From Laccaria trichodermophora (taxonomy: Eukaryota; Basidiomycota; Agaricomycetes; Agaricales; Hydnangiaceae): a DNA stretch of 64,000 nucleotides. Every line of letters begins with the position of its first letter. The first letter of the stretch is position 1. The position numbers were made by a program, and so were the translations under genes. The stretch lies in the NCBI GenBank assembly GCA_018417955.1, contig JACTVC010000002.1, forward strand, positions 2,728,001 through 2,792,000. The letters are read 5' to 3'. Of this stretch, positions 11,393 through 23,227 are shown one piece after another. Below the pieces are notes generated by a model. It saw nothing but the letters and a program-made list of their open reading frames with translations, searched no databases and was not told where the DNA came from.

Positions 11393-12262
11393 TACAGATT
11401 GGTATTACAACACGAGTATCCTGGACTCACGATCCCGACCTTTCCTATTATTGATAGCGACCGATTCGCAAGCAGGCGAACGATGGCATATTTTCCTTGC
11501 TCAGGATCTAAAACCAGTACTCTTGAGCCAGTGCAAAAAGTGGAACGGCCGCCGATATCCAGCCTGCAGCTGAGGACTGTCCTTTAGTAAACAAAACTGA
11601 TCTCTCAACGCTGCCACAAGCCATATGTTTAATCCCACCGATCCACCCCCAGATTACGATTAGCTGCCTAAAATTAATATGCAGTACTATTTGGAATAAA
11701 GACGAAGGCTACGCTGACGGAAACATTGTTTCTACGAACACGATCCACTTAAAATTCCAACATCTACTCTCTTGAAATTATTTTTGCCTGGAGCTCCTAT
11801 ATATGTTCTATCCCCATCAAATCCTCGTGTGAAGGTTTGTGTGCATACGACATACGCAGTGGTTTGTGCAAAAGTGGGTACTTGACAGAAAACATCTCTG
11901 TTACACCAATATTTTTGTAGTTATTTCACCAGCAACATACCCGAGTGCTCTGAAATTTGGAGGGAACAGAGAGTGTAGATCACCAAGATTGAATGCACAG
12001 TCTTTGAGTAAAAATGTTTCCCCGTCAAGTGGACTTTCAATTCTTGGTGCAACACTAGCCGGTGCATGTTGATATATTTCCAGGATGACTAGAGCCAAAC
12101 TAGAGCCTGGAATATCAAAAATTGACAAATTAGAAAGGACGTTAATGGTATTAAAGAATCAGCCACTAGGCGTGTGAAGTATAAGCATAGTAGGCAAATA
12201 GCAGCAAGCTCGCGCAAAGAACGCGTCTACAAATCCGCTAAGTCCTGTACCGTTCCTCCACA
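11393..12262. other. Intergenic stretch, no supported gene
   Basis: 870 bp between the kinesin stop and the likely UNG start. Short open frames exist on both strands (for example 11901-12128 minus) but none shows a recognisable motif, a good start or exon continuity. AT-rich stretches near 11.65-11.80 kb are compatible with a 3' end and the UNG promoter. Confidence 0.5.
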
Positions 12263-13627
12263 ATGCCCAAAGACGCCACGAAATTACCGACAGGGGACGC
12301 CATGTTTGGGGAAGCAGCCAAATTGATACGAAAGACGAGTACACGACCAGTGAGGACCATGACCTCCGCGATTACAGTCAAATCAGCCACCAGGAAGCCA
12401 GCGCGGTAGCTATCTTTCTTCCCATTCCATTGAGGGCGGAATTAAGTGTGATATTTCAGCTCTATTTCTGCTGTTCAGCACCCCTCAGAGATGCCAGTTG
12501 AATCATTGTCGACGGCACCACAATCACAGACAAAGGCCATTATAGAAGCCAAGCTGCATAATTTGGAAAATGAGACTATGGGCACCTCCTGGATCAGAGT
12601 TCTCACACCGGAGTTTAAGAAACCTTACTTTTGCAAGGTGTGCAGAGTTTTTTCTCTCTTATTCGTCTGCTGAGTCGTTATTTAGTTAAAAGAATTTCTA
12701 GTGGCAGAGCATCTTTCGCACACTATCTTCCCTTCTGGTATATGTGTTGCTGTTCTATACGCACTCAGTAACTGACCATTCTGCTTCAGTGGACAACATT
12801 TATTCATGGTCCCGACTGACTTCTTTAGATCAAGTCAAAGTTGTCATCCTTGGCCAGGTATGTGACATCATCCCTTCCCTTTGCTCTGCTTAATTGACCG
12901 AGAAGGACCCATATCACAACGTTGGCCAAGCTCATGGTATATTCCATCAAAGTAACATGCTCTCTATCTTCATCACGGTGCTCATCAGGTCTTTCGTTCT
13001 CCGTTCTGCCCCCAATTAAACCGCCGGGTTCGTTGAAAAACATTTACAAACAACTCTCGACGGATTTTCCAACTTTTTCGACACCAAAATCTGGGTGAAC
13101 ATATAAACTTGCCTGGCCTCTCCTTTTTAACTCATGTGCTTACCACAGCGACTTGACGCCAGTCGCCAAACTTGGTGTTCTGTGGCTAAATACTAGTCTA
13201 ACAGTTCGAGCCCACAAGGCAGCTTCTCATTCCAACAAAGGTTGGGAGGTGTTCACTGGCCAAGTCCTTCGTGCCGTTTTGCAGCGCAAGGATGAGGAAG
13301 ACGCAGGCGTGGTGCTCATGGCATGGGGCCTGCCAGCACAAAAGACTTGCGCTAAGTTAAACATAAATAAAGTGAGTCTCTTCATTCGTTCCAAAGTTAA
13401 ATCTGTAATTTATTTTAACAGAAGAAGCATCTCCTCCTTGAGTACGATTTTTCCTTTTGAATACCTAACTCAATTGACAACTTCACCCTAGGTCAGCTCA
13501 TCCATCGCCTCTGTCAGCTCATAGGGGTTTTATTGGAAATGGTCACTTCAAATTGGCTAATGAGTGGCTGCGCAGCAACCACGGAGAAGGCGCAGAAATT
13601 GACTGGACAGTACTTAACGAGAAATGA
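12263..13627 (+). CDS. UNG1: Uracil-DNA glycosylase (family 1)
   Basis: Removes uracil from DNA as the first step of base-excision repair in nucleus and mitochondria. Catalytic blocks are visible across seven or eight short exons: VVILGQ, intron, DPYH (12.84-12.92 kb) forms the active-site GQDPYH. Next come [30 protein letters not shown], then the Leu-loop [11 protein letters not shown] (about 13.50 kb), and TGA at 13625-13627. An in-frame ATG at 12491 is possible. However, an upstream exon at 12263-12407 joined to a CAG acceptor near 12462 adds an in-frame, basic, Ser/Thr-rich leader with three Met residues, suited to mitochondrial import. I prefer the longer form but the first exon is less certain than the catalytic core. 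All key residues are present. Confidence 0.9.
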
Positions 13628-13722
13628 TAGGCTCCCTCGACTCTATAGTTGGAAATATTTTATACCCTCCTCTATCTCACACGGCAACTCACACGGCAAT
13701 GGAAACCTCCTTTGTGTGGCAA

Positions 13723-13950
13723 TCACAAAGCCAACTTGTCCACTTCAATGAACTTACAAATTGCCGTCATCTTGAGCTGACCGCCCTCACAGCCAACAAG
13801 TGGCCACCACCCTTCGCCCTCTTTTCCTGCGTCCAGAAGGTCGTCCAAAGCTATAGAAATGTACCCAATGAGACGAGATGTTGGATCCTTTTCTGTTAAC
13901 TTTGCAATGACCATTGAAGTAGCCCGTCCATCAAAACGCTTTCGTCCCAA
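13723..13950 (-). pseudogene. C2-domain-like fragment
   Basis: A 75-residue open frame whose middle reads LIGYISIALDDLLDAG followed by WWPLVGCEGGQL. It lines up with the strand 6-8 region of a tricalbin C2 domain encoded 5 kb away (VGFMSIKLTDLLESSG then WFPLSGCKSGKL). In a neighbouring frame just upstream, GWDES resembles the C2 'WDE' strand, which suggests a frameshift or missing intron. No further C2 or membrane part could be found around it. It is either a broken relic of a C2 gene or the last exon of a very small gene. It overlaps no other coding region and is convergent with UNG. Confidence 0.35.
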
Positions 13951-14549
13951 CCTAAACTGATGATCACCACATTGTATAACGAAGTGCTCAGGTTTTTTGC
14001 TCCGTGAAGACGTTGAGAGGTCCTATATATCCGTCAGTTTAGGTTCCATTCATCTAATTTGACCTTCCGCACTGTTATCATGTATGCCCGATGTTGGCAG
14101 GATGGTTGCGTACTACTAGTAGTACAATACATTAAACAATCATGAGCCTTTTGGCCTTGCAGTCTCTTGCAGTATGGTCTCCCCTGGTAAGTACGACCTT
14201 CATACCAGTGAGCTGGCTTGCGCTGATCACCGTTTCAAGCGGTAGCGCAGCAAACCCAATTTTTCTGCCATTTGGTGCATCCCACTCAGACCCACTCTCC
14301 TGAAGGCGCTAATGCGAACGAATGGATTAGGGCAACGGTGCAGCCTCCTGAGCTCCCACTAATCGCGCCACTATGTAGAGGTTTGGAGGAGTCCTTCGTG
14401 CATGTATCCTATAAATGTCATACCTGAACTAAACGATCCGAATGAGAGTGTTCACTGAGTGAGGAAAAGTTAGAACCGACGTGTCTCCGCATTTGACAAC
14501 TTGTTTACGCTGAACGCGAGAACCAAATACATACGAACTTAGCAGCAAA

Positions 14550-15516
14550 ATGGAGCCAACACCAGATTTATCACATCTGACCAGAAGAGATTATGACAGA
14601 GTCTATGAACCAGCCGGTATAAATGTCTTGATTTTTGTCCCTCGACGCACCTGACTCCTACACCTCAGAGGATACATTTTTACTTCTTGACGCTTTAGAA
14701 CTCGATGCCAATGTTCTAAGAGCAGCAAAACCGCAGATATGTCTAGAGATTGGGTGAGTTTCGATTTAAATACGCGAGATCGTAGTTGACTCGTACTTTT
14801 TTTAGGTCAGGATCTGGGTGTGTTTCTACTTTTCTTGCCAAAATTCTTGGGCCGTCTGTACGTGCGTAAACAAATTGGACGCCGATAACTGCTGCTTACA
14901 TTGGTCCAGTCTATCTATGCACGGATATCAATTTCCACGCATGTCGATGTACATTCCTGACTGGCGTTCAAAATCAAGTGAGTATGATGTCAATGGATTG
15001 GTACCGCTGAGCAAGCTACAGGTTATCCTCGACCCTATTAACACTTCGCTAGATTCTGCAGTGCGATATAGGTTGGTACATGGCGTAGATATCATTCTTT
15101 TTAACCCTCCCTACGTACCTACGTCTTCGGACGAGGCCGAGGACGCACAGGAGGGGCGCACGATAGAAGGTTCTTGGGCAGGAGGTTTCAACGGAATGGA
15201 GTTAACCAATGTTTTCCTCGAGAGGGTAGAGGTATGCACCCCTTCTTGCATTGATCGAAAAGAAACGCTTAGTGGTAAAAGCATTTGATGTCCTTGCAAG
15301 GCAAATTTTACTTGGTCGCAGTGAAGCAAAACGACATTGAACAGATTCGTCGATCAATGCTCCACTCCTATGGGTTGAAGAGTGAGGTAAGCGCGATCTC
15401 GATTCTGATACACTCTTTCTCTGTCATGTCTTCGTTTCAAACATATGCACGTATAGATCGTTCTCCAGCGGCGCGCAGGAAGAGAACATCTCTTTGTCGT
15501 ACGATTTACACGCTGA
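14550..15516 (+). CDS. MTQ2: eRF1 glutamine methyltransferase (HemK family, N6AMT1/MTQ2)
   Basis: SAM-dependent enzyme that methylates the GGQ glutamine of the termination factor eRF1, normally with Trm112 as activator. After intron removal the protein shows EDTFLLLDALE, motif I LEIGSGSGCVSTFLAK (split by an intron near 14755-14806), YLCTDIN, the catalytic NPPYVP (about 15110) and a C-terminal LQRRAGREHLFVVRFTR ending TGA at 15514-15516. The third intron seems to use a GTGCGT donor near 14863. All catalytic motifs are intact and the length (about 230 residues) is normal. The start is the first ATG, giving MEPTPDLSHLTRRDYDRVYEP, usual for the family. Confidence 0.9.
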
Positions 15517-15620
15517 GCTCAAAAAACGTTTTACGGAAGTAGATTACCATACACAGAGGCGTGTTCATCGAATCAGAGTAAATTTTGGAGTGTGTGAACA
15601 TGCGTGGCTGCCCCGAACGC

Positions 15621-18600
15621 CTAGGAATCGTCATGCTCACCACCAGGGCGGCGACTCCGCATGCTAAACCGAGAAGGACTAGCCAACGACAGTGTTCTGT
15701 GACCGGTTTCAAAGGAGAAGGAAGCACTACTACTCAGTGGATGAGTGTCTGGGTCAAATTCGAGCCGCAGGCGTAATAAGCCACCATGGCCATGATTGAG
15801 TTCTACAAAAACGTCTGCGGAAGAGACGGAGTCCATTTTGATGTGGCGCGGAATCTAGGGGATAGTCAGCTTTCATGGATTGTTTGGATCAAGATAGAAC
15901 GGTTTACATCAACGCTGCCCGAACTCAACTCCTTGTCTTTACCAAGTGTTTTATGGTCATGAACCCAAAGCAAGATTTTTGGTGTCAAAGCTGACGCAGC
16001 GAATGTAAATGTTTCGTTCCTAACAAATTACTTAGCAGTGTGACCTTCTGACTTTCTCGTCGAAAATGCATACCATTCCGGTGTCGCCGTCTTCGAAGTG
16101 TGTTTCGTTCTATATTCTTTGTCTCCGAGCCGCAGAACGACGTAGGGCTTGATCTCTCCAGTGTTGAAGTCTTTGGCGTCGAACACAGTAACTCTGAGAG
16201 TGCCTGGTTCATTCGTCGCTACTTCGTTAGGGGGGGTCGAAGGGAAGGGTGTTGATACTGCTTCCAGATGATCTGATATTCCGACAGGCTGGGAAGCTTG
16301 CCCCGAATGTACATCTGGGATTGTTGCCGTCTCTGCATGATCCCGATCGCCTCTCTTGAAAACGCCTGCAACACCTCGTAAAACACCTTTGCCAGCGTCC
16401 ACGGGAAGGCCACCAATCTGGGTCATTGCGCGACCAGCACTTGTAAAGGTCGAGGTGTTCTTCCGCGATTTGGCGATTATCTCTGGTTGGAATACAAGTC
16501 GGACTCGTATCTGGCCCTTCTCACCAAGCTTATTGAGAAACAATTTCAAGGAACGTTCCGCGGCTTGAAAAGGCTCGAGGTCTGAAAGCTCGATCTTCGC
16601 TACCCCAAGGCTTTTGGCTGCCTCGATTTGGTTCCAGTCGAATATCTCCACTGAAAAGTCGGCAGCAACCCTCGAAGGCTGGAAAGCATTGTTACCAAAA
16701 CAAAAAGATCGGCTGGACAATACATACCACGCTGACTTCGAAATGCTCATTCCACTCTGGGGATAACGTCTTTTTCTTCGTTTGAGACTTGAAAACTTTT
16801 TGCCCGTTGAGGGTGAAGACAGCAAAAGGATCAGATTTCCCTACAATAGATCAATTAAATCAGACCACAACGGAGTAGATAGCAATGCCCACCTCCTCTG
16901 TCGACAGCATGTATATCGTGACCATCTATGAGGTCCACCCTAAGTATTCCCTGATCTAGGGTGAGGTGGGTAAATAGTGATTTAGGTAGAAAATGAGTGA
17001 CTAACTGTTGACGCTCTCTCTAGGTTCAAGCGTTACAGGAACTGGGAGATAACGAGTTTCAATGGTGACGGTGGATGTTGGCCTCTCCTCGTTATCGAGA
17101 AGCGTATAATTCTGAGGACCGGTCTATGTAAAAAGTTAGCGCCTTATAGAGACTACTCAAACAATCAGGCTTGCCAATGTTGCTTGAAGGAAAGGTTTGG
17201 CATCGCCTTTCCATTCTGCGATTATGTCGTCCTTCTCCCCTTCATGTGCTTCGTTTAGACGCAACCAGACTCGACCAAAATCAATCTCCTTGATAAAGCC
17301 TTCGCCGACGTAATCCCATTGTGCGTTTGTGCTCCTGGCCTTCGTGGTGCTGAAGCAAGGCCAGTAACCATCATCCAAAAGAACTTCCAAACGAGCCTTT
17401 TTGACGATAGTTCCTGACATGACATAGAAGACGATAATACCAGATTCTAAAAGGTTGGACTATCAGGAACCAGATCAATGTGGCCTCGGGTGGCTTACGT
17501 TGAGCCAGCAACTCTTCCGTAGTCATTTCAACGGTACCATCTTCGGCGTCTCTGGGCTTGGCCGCGACATCCTCAACTTTCGAAGTGGCGGAGGTTGGAG
17601 AGGTGACTGGGGCCACCGTGGTTTCCTTAGAAGTTTCCTCTTTTTGTCCTGATTTTTTCAAGGATTTGATTGTCGGGCCGTCGGGAAGTGCATCACTTTC
17701 AGACGCTGATGATGCTCGATCGTCGTTCACGAAACCATCCTCTTCGTCATCTTGTGCTGTCTGGGTCTGGTTTTTGCGCGCATGATCAAACTTGACGCCT
17801 TTGATCGCGAGAGCTGGGATGAAAGATGCTTTGTAATACAGAGTTCCTTTGGTGGCGTTGCCTTTGTCGAGACGAATGGGATCAGCGGCCGTCGTCACAC
17901 CCTTGGATTGGAAAGGGAAACGTGGATCATCGGATGGGGCTGCAAGACGAGAAAGCTCAAGTTCGATCGATCCGAGAGAGCGATCCTGTTTTAGCACATT
18001 AGTGTTGTCCATAAACTTGCATCTACAATGTTGCTTACTCGAGTCAGATGCTGATAATCCATGCATTCAAGCATGAGGGTCTGGTACGTGAGGAGAATCA
18101 GACAAATTTAAAATGGTGGACAAAGCTGCACAGACCTCTCTCAAAGAATGAACTGGTGAAGTGGATGAGATGTCGGAATTAGGGCGGAAGGGCTAGTTGT
18201 ACTTACCGGGTATGTAGATAATTTGGTCCCATACAGGGTTCAGATCTGAATTGATTGTGTGAAATGAAGGATTAAACCAAAAAAGAGCTTTGCCTACTAT
18301 TGTTGATAACCTCGGTTCTCCCCTTGGTAGTATTTTGAACTTGAACTCGAACATAAGGATCGCTCTACCCGGAAGCATCAGGCATATTCAGAAGGAGATT
18401 GCACATGAGTTCGTACCTTTCCTCCCAAGGTGGCTTCCACGTTCCTACAAACGATGAGCATTATAACAAGAAACAGCCAAAAAGAGAGGCGTCGCACTTG
18501 ACGTCAACGGCCTTTTCGAGTAAAAGCCTGACAACGCCAATTGGTGGCTTATATTGATCAGACCCATGCAAACTTCCCGCCATCGTCAATGGACGCCATT

Positions 18601-20980
18601 CAGCGGACACCCTCAGTTTGCCGCTTTTACATCCACTTAGAGGGAACCAATCCCTGCCAGCCTGACCCGAAGATTCTAGCAGATCAGTCAATTTAATTGA
18701 CATGAAACCAACAACAGGGTCCTTCAGGAAGTCACGATCGTCGATAACCTTCACCGCGACGAGGGAAGACTCTCTATCCGTGCACAAAAACTCGTATGGC
18801 GCTTCCCAAACAGGATTGTTGGTATGTTTGAAACGGCGTGTTGTAAAGACTGATGAACTCTGGCCGTTGAGATAGACTTTTGCAAGGGGATTGAGTTCAC
18901 CGGAGAGAGATTTGGTGTGATCTAGCTCTTTCGCTTGGTGGATCATCAAGCGAACGATACCAACAGCTGGGTATAATGAGTTGGTCAATCATACAAGGAA
19001 TTTCAAAGCAAGTGACTAACTTGTGTTCATCAAATCTTCCTTGCCCTCTTCAGGTTCGATGACCGGATAGTATGATATGTCGTATTTGAGTTCTCCACGT
19101 TCTTTACCATCGTTCAGAAGATGAGACACGATATTTTCACGAGTAGCGTCCTCCGCCAAGCCCGCCAGCTCGAAGGAGGCGGTGCTTAGTAGAGTATTTT
19201 TTCTGTGCTCGTTATAATCCCAAACACTGAAGACCAAAGAGTCGCGTAAAGAATTGATAAGAATGAATTTGGTCTCCATCCATGTGGGGTTGTAGCTGCC
19301 AGCAGCGCGTTAGTATTGAAGGTGGTTCGGTTGATAAAAAAACTCACGTATTGGCTTTGTACTTCGTACGTGCAAGCTCGGCGCGGCCACTGATCGACAA
19401 GCTAACAAATGGATCTGGAACACCACCGCCTATTTTGGTGCCCTTGATTCCGCGTGCAGAATGGATAGTGACTTGAATGACACCGATGGCTGCGTCGAGG
19501 GGCTTTCCCGAAAGCAATTGCTCAAGGTTAAGTGTGAAAATATTTGGATCATACATCATTGGCCCTAGAGTTGCATGCGTCATGTCCCTGATAAAGCTAT
19601 GGAGGCCAGGTATCTGAGTTGGTCGTTTAGTAGACTGAAGGATCGCAACAAACATGACCTACATTGGCAATGTCAAAACCAAAAGTCTCTCCTCCTATGG
19701 GCTTGAGAACATAATCAATGACGGGTTTCTCCAAAAAGCAAAGATCCACGATTTGAACATGTGGAAAGTTTGACATCAATTTCATGCGAATCCTGAGAAG
19801 ACCGCTGAGGGTTATGTCCTCTACCAGGATTGGCATAGCTGCCGTTGCTACGCCTGCACCCAAACGGATCGTAAGAAGTATTCTGGGATTGGACTTGCCC
19901 TTGATTTGGCGCTGGGTCATCTCCGAAACATCTTTTGGAGTAAAAGAAATGCCCCAGTCCATCATGACGATATCGTCGTCGGTTTTTGGGAATGTCCGAA
20001 CCTTTTCGATGCGAGGCGCTTTCGTACCGAGAGTAAATTCTGTAAGACGAATAGAGTCAAGGAAAGGAGGTGTATTGGTGCTTAGAATTTGATCCACAGA
20101 TGAAACAACGGTTGCAGAGAGGACAGGTTCATAGATAAGCCAAAAACGATCAAGAAAGTTGTTGATCCAGTCCGCAGACTCGTGCTCCGATGCAAGGCGT
20201 GTTTTAACGAGCTCTCGTTGAATGTCATCACGAGCATGGCGGCGCACGCGCTGAATGGAGGTGGAGTAGTAGGTGTTGCAGATTGCTAGAACAATGAATA
20301 GCCAACCCCAGCCAAAGTGGAAACGCGTCAGGAAATGAGAGGATAGTACAGCCTGTGAAATGGCACACCAAGTCAGAATTATGCAAAAACGAGCTTTAAA
20401 AGTGATAACACACAAAGATGATTATGGCACCGTTGTGGTACCAGGCGCCGTAGAACTGTTCAGACAAAAACATATCAAGGACACCCCTGTCCCGTTCTTC
20501 ACCCTCCGGAAGCGGCGGTTTATCAATTCCGGACATTTGGCGCCAACCAACACGGTACCAATCAGGGATAGCCGGTGCCGCCGCCGTCGGCAGAGCGCCA
20601 GGTACACGAGCAGCCTCGTCATGCTGAACACTCTCAGCTACCTGAGAGGTATTTGCTGCTGATACAACAGGTTTCTTGCCGTCGACGTCCTCGATGGTGA
20701 TGGTTGGCAGGACTGGTTGGGACGGAGGCGCAGCAATGTGAACCTCTACAGGAGCTTATCAGTGACCTCTTGTTTGACTGTGTGATCACCCACCTCGTTC
20801 ATAGTCGTCGTCCTTGGGGATGACCGACTGCAGCTTGTCTCGCGACTTGCCTGCAACAGCTGCCTTCTCTGACGGTGAAGCGTCTGGGTCGAAGGAATGA
20901 ACTGGAGCGCCCTTTGCTTCAGCATGTTCCTTGACGTGGTGAGCTTCAGTCTTGCCATTAGTGGCTGAGAGGGACGCCAT
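15621..20980 (-). CDS. Tricalbin / extended-synaptotagmin-like ER-plasma membrane tether
   Basis: Lipid-transfer tether of cortical ER. It reads from the ATG at 20980 (MASLSATNGKTEAHHVKEHA). A disordered N-terminus leads to a membrane hairpin near 20.27-20.42 kb (FHFGWGWLFIVLAICNTYY). The SMP domain spans about 20.20-19.66 kb (ADWINNFLDRFWLIYEPVLS to KPIGGETFGFDIANV). C2 domains follow: about 19.48-19.02, 18.97-18.50, 18.44-17.80, a weaker one at about 17.42-17.05, then 16.98-16.50 and 16.20-15.65 kb. A charged Ser-rich linker lies at 17.5-17.8 kb. Many short introns separate these pieces. The last exon ends RRPGGEHDDS at 15621. No break was seen. Which fungal paralogue (Tcb1/2 or Tcb3) it matches cannot be told from reading alone. 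Confidence 0.9.
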
Positions 20981-21416
20981 GACCAGAGGCAGCGTCTGAA
21001 TATGGTAAAGGTGAGTTGTAAGTCGTACGTAGAGTAGAAGCAGGGAACGTGGGGTGGGATTTCAAAATTAGCAAGGTTCAAGGTTGAGTTGCATACCTGA
21101 TGTCACTGCGCCACTGTGCATACGCTCGCCTTGCGTCACACGAAACGTTACGCCCCTTGTTCCTTGCTATTATCTAAGTTACATGCTCTTCCTGCCTTTC
21201 AGAGCTCTTTCAAGACTTTCTTGAAGCACTAGAGTAAAACGAAGCAGCACGAACTACCTCTCCAAGCTATGGGGTAGCATTGGTCGAGCTCCACGGTGTC
21301 CAGGGAATGTGTATAAAAATAGTTCTGACAGGGCACGTGATTTGCTATGCTTATGTTTGGCTACGGCATGTAGAGTTATGTACAAGTTGTGCTAGTATAC
21401 TACGAATTCTAATGTT
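20981..21416. promoter_or_regulatory. Divergent promoter region, tricalbin / UGO1
   Basis: 436 bp between two start codons transcribed away from each other. No coding frame is supported. One CACGTG lies near 21332 within 'gggcacgtgattt', about 90 bp before the UGO1 ATG. No repeat or mobile element was seen. Confidence 0.45.
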
Positions 21417-22993
21417 ATGACGACTCCATCTTCACTTCGAGACCTTTACACTGATCCCTCGAGTGCTTGGTCTTTTCTTCCTTCACAACCAAACACGGCC
21501 GTTTCTCCACCATCTCCTGCTCCAGTCTACCAATGGTCAGCTAGACCATCCCACAACTCCATTCTCGACCTATCTCCTTCCCTCGACCTTTCGGAACCTT
21601 CGGGAATTAATGCCTCTCAACTTCTCAAGGCGTTTGCTGCTTCAGCTGTTCTTCAGTACACCAGCACAGCCATTGTCATGCCATGGGAGGTAGGTAAGCT
21701 GCTCTTGCAAGTCCAATGGGTGCCGCGAGATGCCGGCGACCCCGAACCGGTGAATGTGTCCGTCGTTGACGAAGATCATGACGATGCGGTATGTATATAT
21801 CACAGCACACCATTGAAATTTTTACTCAAGCTATGATTAGCTGAGTGATTCGTCAAATGACAATGACTCCTACTTTGCCGATCCAAGTGCGAGCCCGTCG
21901 ACATACCACCGCAGTACAAGAGCAAAGACTGACGAGCAGGGTTACGTCATTCGTCGATCTGTACTGGAAGAAGGAACTCGACCAGAGTACATCATTCCAG
22001 TGGGAAGTGCAGATGGCGTGTGGGGCATGATAAAGCGCGTCGGTCGATTCAAAGGAGAAGGCTGGTTGGCATTGTGGAAAGGTATTTTGCCAACGAAACT
22101 ACTTCAATTTATCATCGCTAAATTAATCTTTCTCTCAAGGGCTCCTGACGTCCTGTGTGACAGAGGTACTCTCCTCAACACTACAACCTCTTATCAACAG
22201 CCTTTTGCAGTCGATCTTTTTCCCTTCAATGTCCCCTTTCCAACAACCGCCAATTCTTCTACCCGTAACCTCTCATCTTATAACGGGCTTCCTTCTCTCC
22301 CCGCTTGACCTTATCCGGACGCGCCTAATTGTGCAATCGTTTACAGGGCGCTACAAATCATACAGTGGCCCCATTGATGCTTTTAGGCAGATTTTACGTG
22401 AGGAAGGAGGGATAAAAGGCATCTATCTCCATCCACATCTTCTCATTCCAACTCTCCTAGACAACACGCTGCGGCCCATTGTGTCGCTCGCTTTGCCTAG
22501 TATTATCGCGTCGCACTTTGGTGGAACCCACATTACCGAGGATACACACCCCATTGTTTGGGGAATAGCAGAGGTTTGTGGCAGTTGCATCGGGCTCCTT
22601 GTTACTCTTCCCATCGAGACTATCCGTCGACGACTGCAAGTTCAAGTCCGTGGGTCAGCAAAACCACTCAAGGGGTGTGTTGAGCTTCGGCCACAGCCCT
22701 ACAACGGAGTTGTAGACACCTTGTGGCATATTCTCACAGAAGAACGATCTGACCTTCCTATTACACGGTCACTAAGACGAAGAAGGATGAGTACCTCAAA
22801 GGGCAAGGGAAAAGAAGAAGAGGAAGAGGAAGAAGAAAAAGAAGATGACGATGGGGACAGCTGGCTTCGGAACACAGGGATTGGGCAGTTGTATCGTGGA
22901 TTGGGTATGAGATTGACGGCGAGTGTGATTGTCTTTTTGTTGGCGCTGATAGGCGGTGGAGAGGAAACGGATGGAGGTTGGGCTGAAATATAA
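21417..22993 (+). CDS. UGO1: Mitochondrial fusion / carrier-fold protein Ugo1
   Basis: Outer-membrane carrier-fold protein that links the mitofusin Fzo1 with Mgm1 in mitochondrial fusion. Three exons are joined by introns at about 21789-21840 and about 22081-22139. Exon 1 has the carrier-like AIVMPWEVGKLLLQVQWVPR. Exon 2 ends WLALWKG. Exon 3 has SPLDLIRTRLIVQSF, a PxD-x-x-R/K carrier signature, then LPIETIRRRLQVQ (a second one) and a C-terminal IGQLYRGLGMRL. An acidic run of Glu/Lys (22815-22850) interrupts the last repeat. The carrier signatures are degenerate, as known for Ugo1, which argues against a solute carrier. Confidence 0.82.
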
Positions 22994-23227
22994 TGATAAA
23001 TATTTAATTTAGATTCGGGAAATGCCGAACCACATGACGTCAGAGCAAATTGTTTGGGGATGGACGAACAAGGCAACTGCGACATTCCAGCAGCGCTCAA
23101 AACCTGTTCACAGACTTCATTCATTTTACATCCTACCCCCACGGCAACGACCCCCACAACGACGACGGCATTTTAGGACAGCGACGACAGCGACCTTCAT
23201 TGTTTCCACAGTAGTTGACGACCAGTT

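Noticed and set aside
11901..12128. 75-codon open frame on the minus strand
   Set aside because: No motif, no plausible neighbouring exons, and chance frames of this length are common here.
13060..13150. Stop codon after STPKSG in UNG taken as a pseudogene sign
   Set aside because: A GTGAAC donor and CACAG acceptor remove it and join exactly to [15 protein letters not shown]; all later motifs are intact.
15506..15727. Minus-strand open frame with a hydrophobic stretch, considered as an extra tricalbin membrane anchor
   Set aside because: It is out of frame with the last C2 exon, which reaches its own stop at 15621, and it overlaps the MTQ2 3' end.
22800..22856. Glu-rich run in UGO1 as a sign of misassembly or a separate gene
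   Set aside because: It stays in frame and the carrier-fold end resumes after it; low-complexity inserts are common in fungal proteins.
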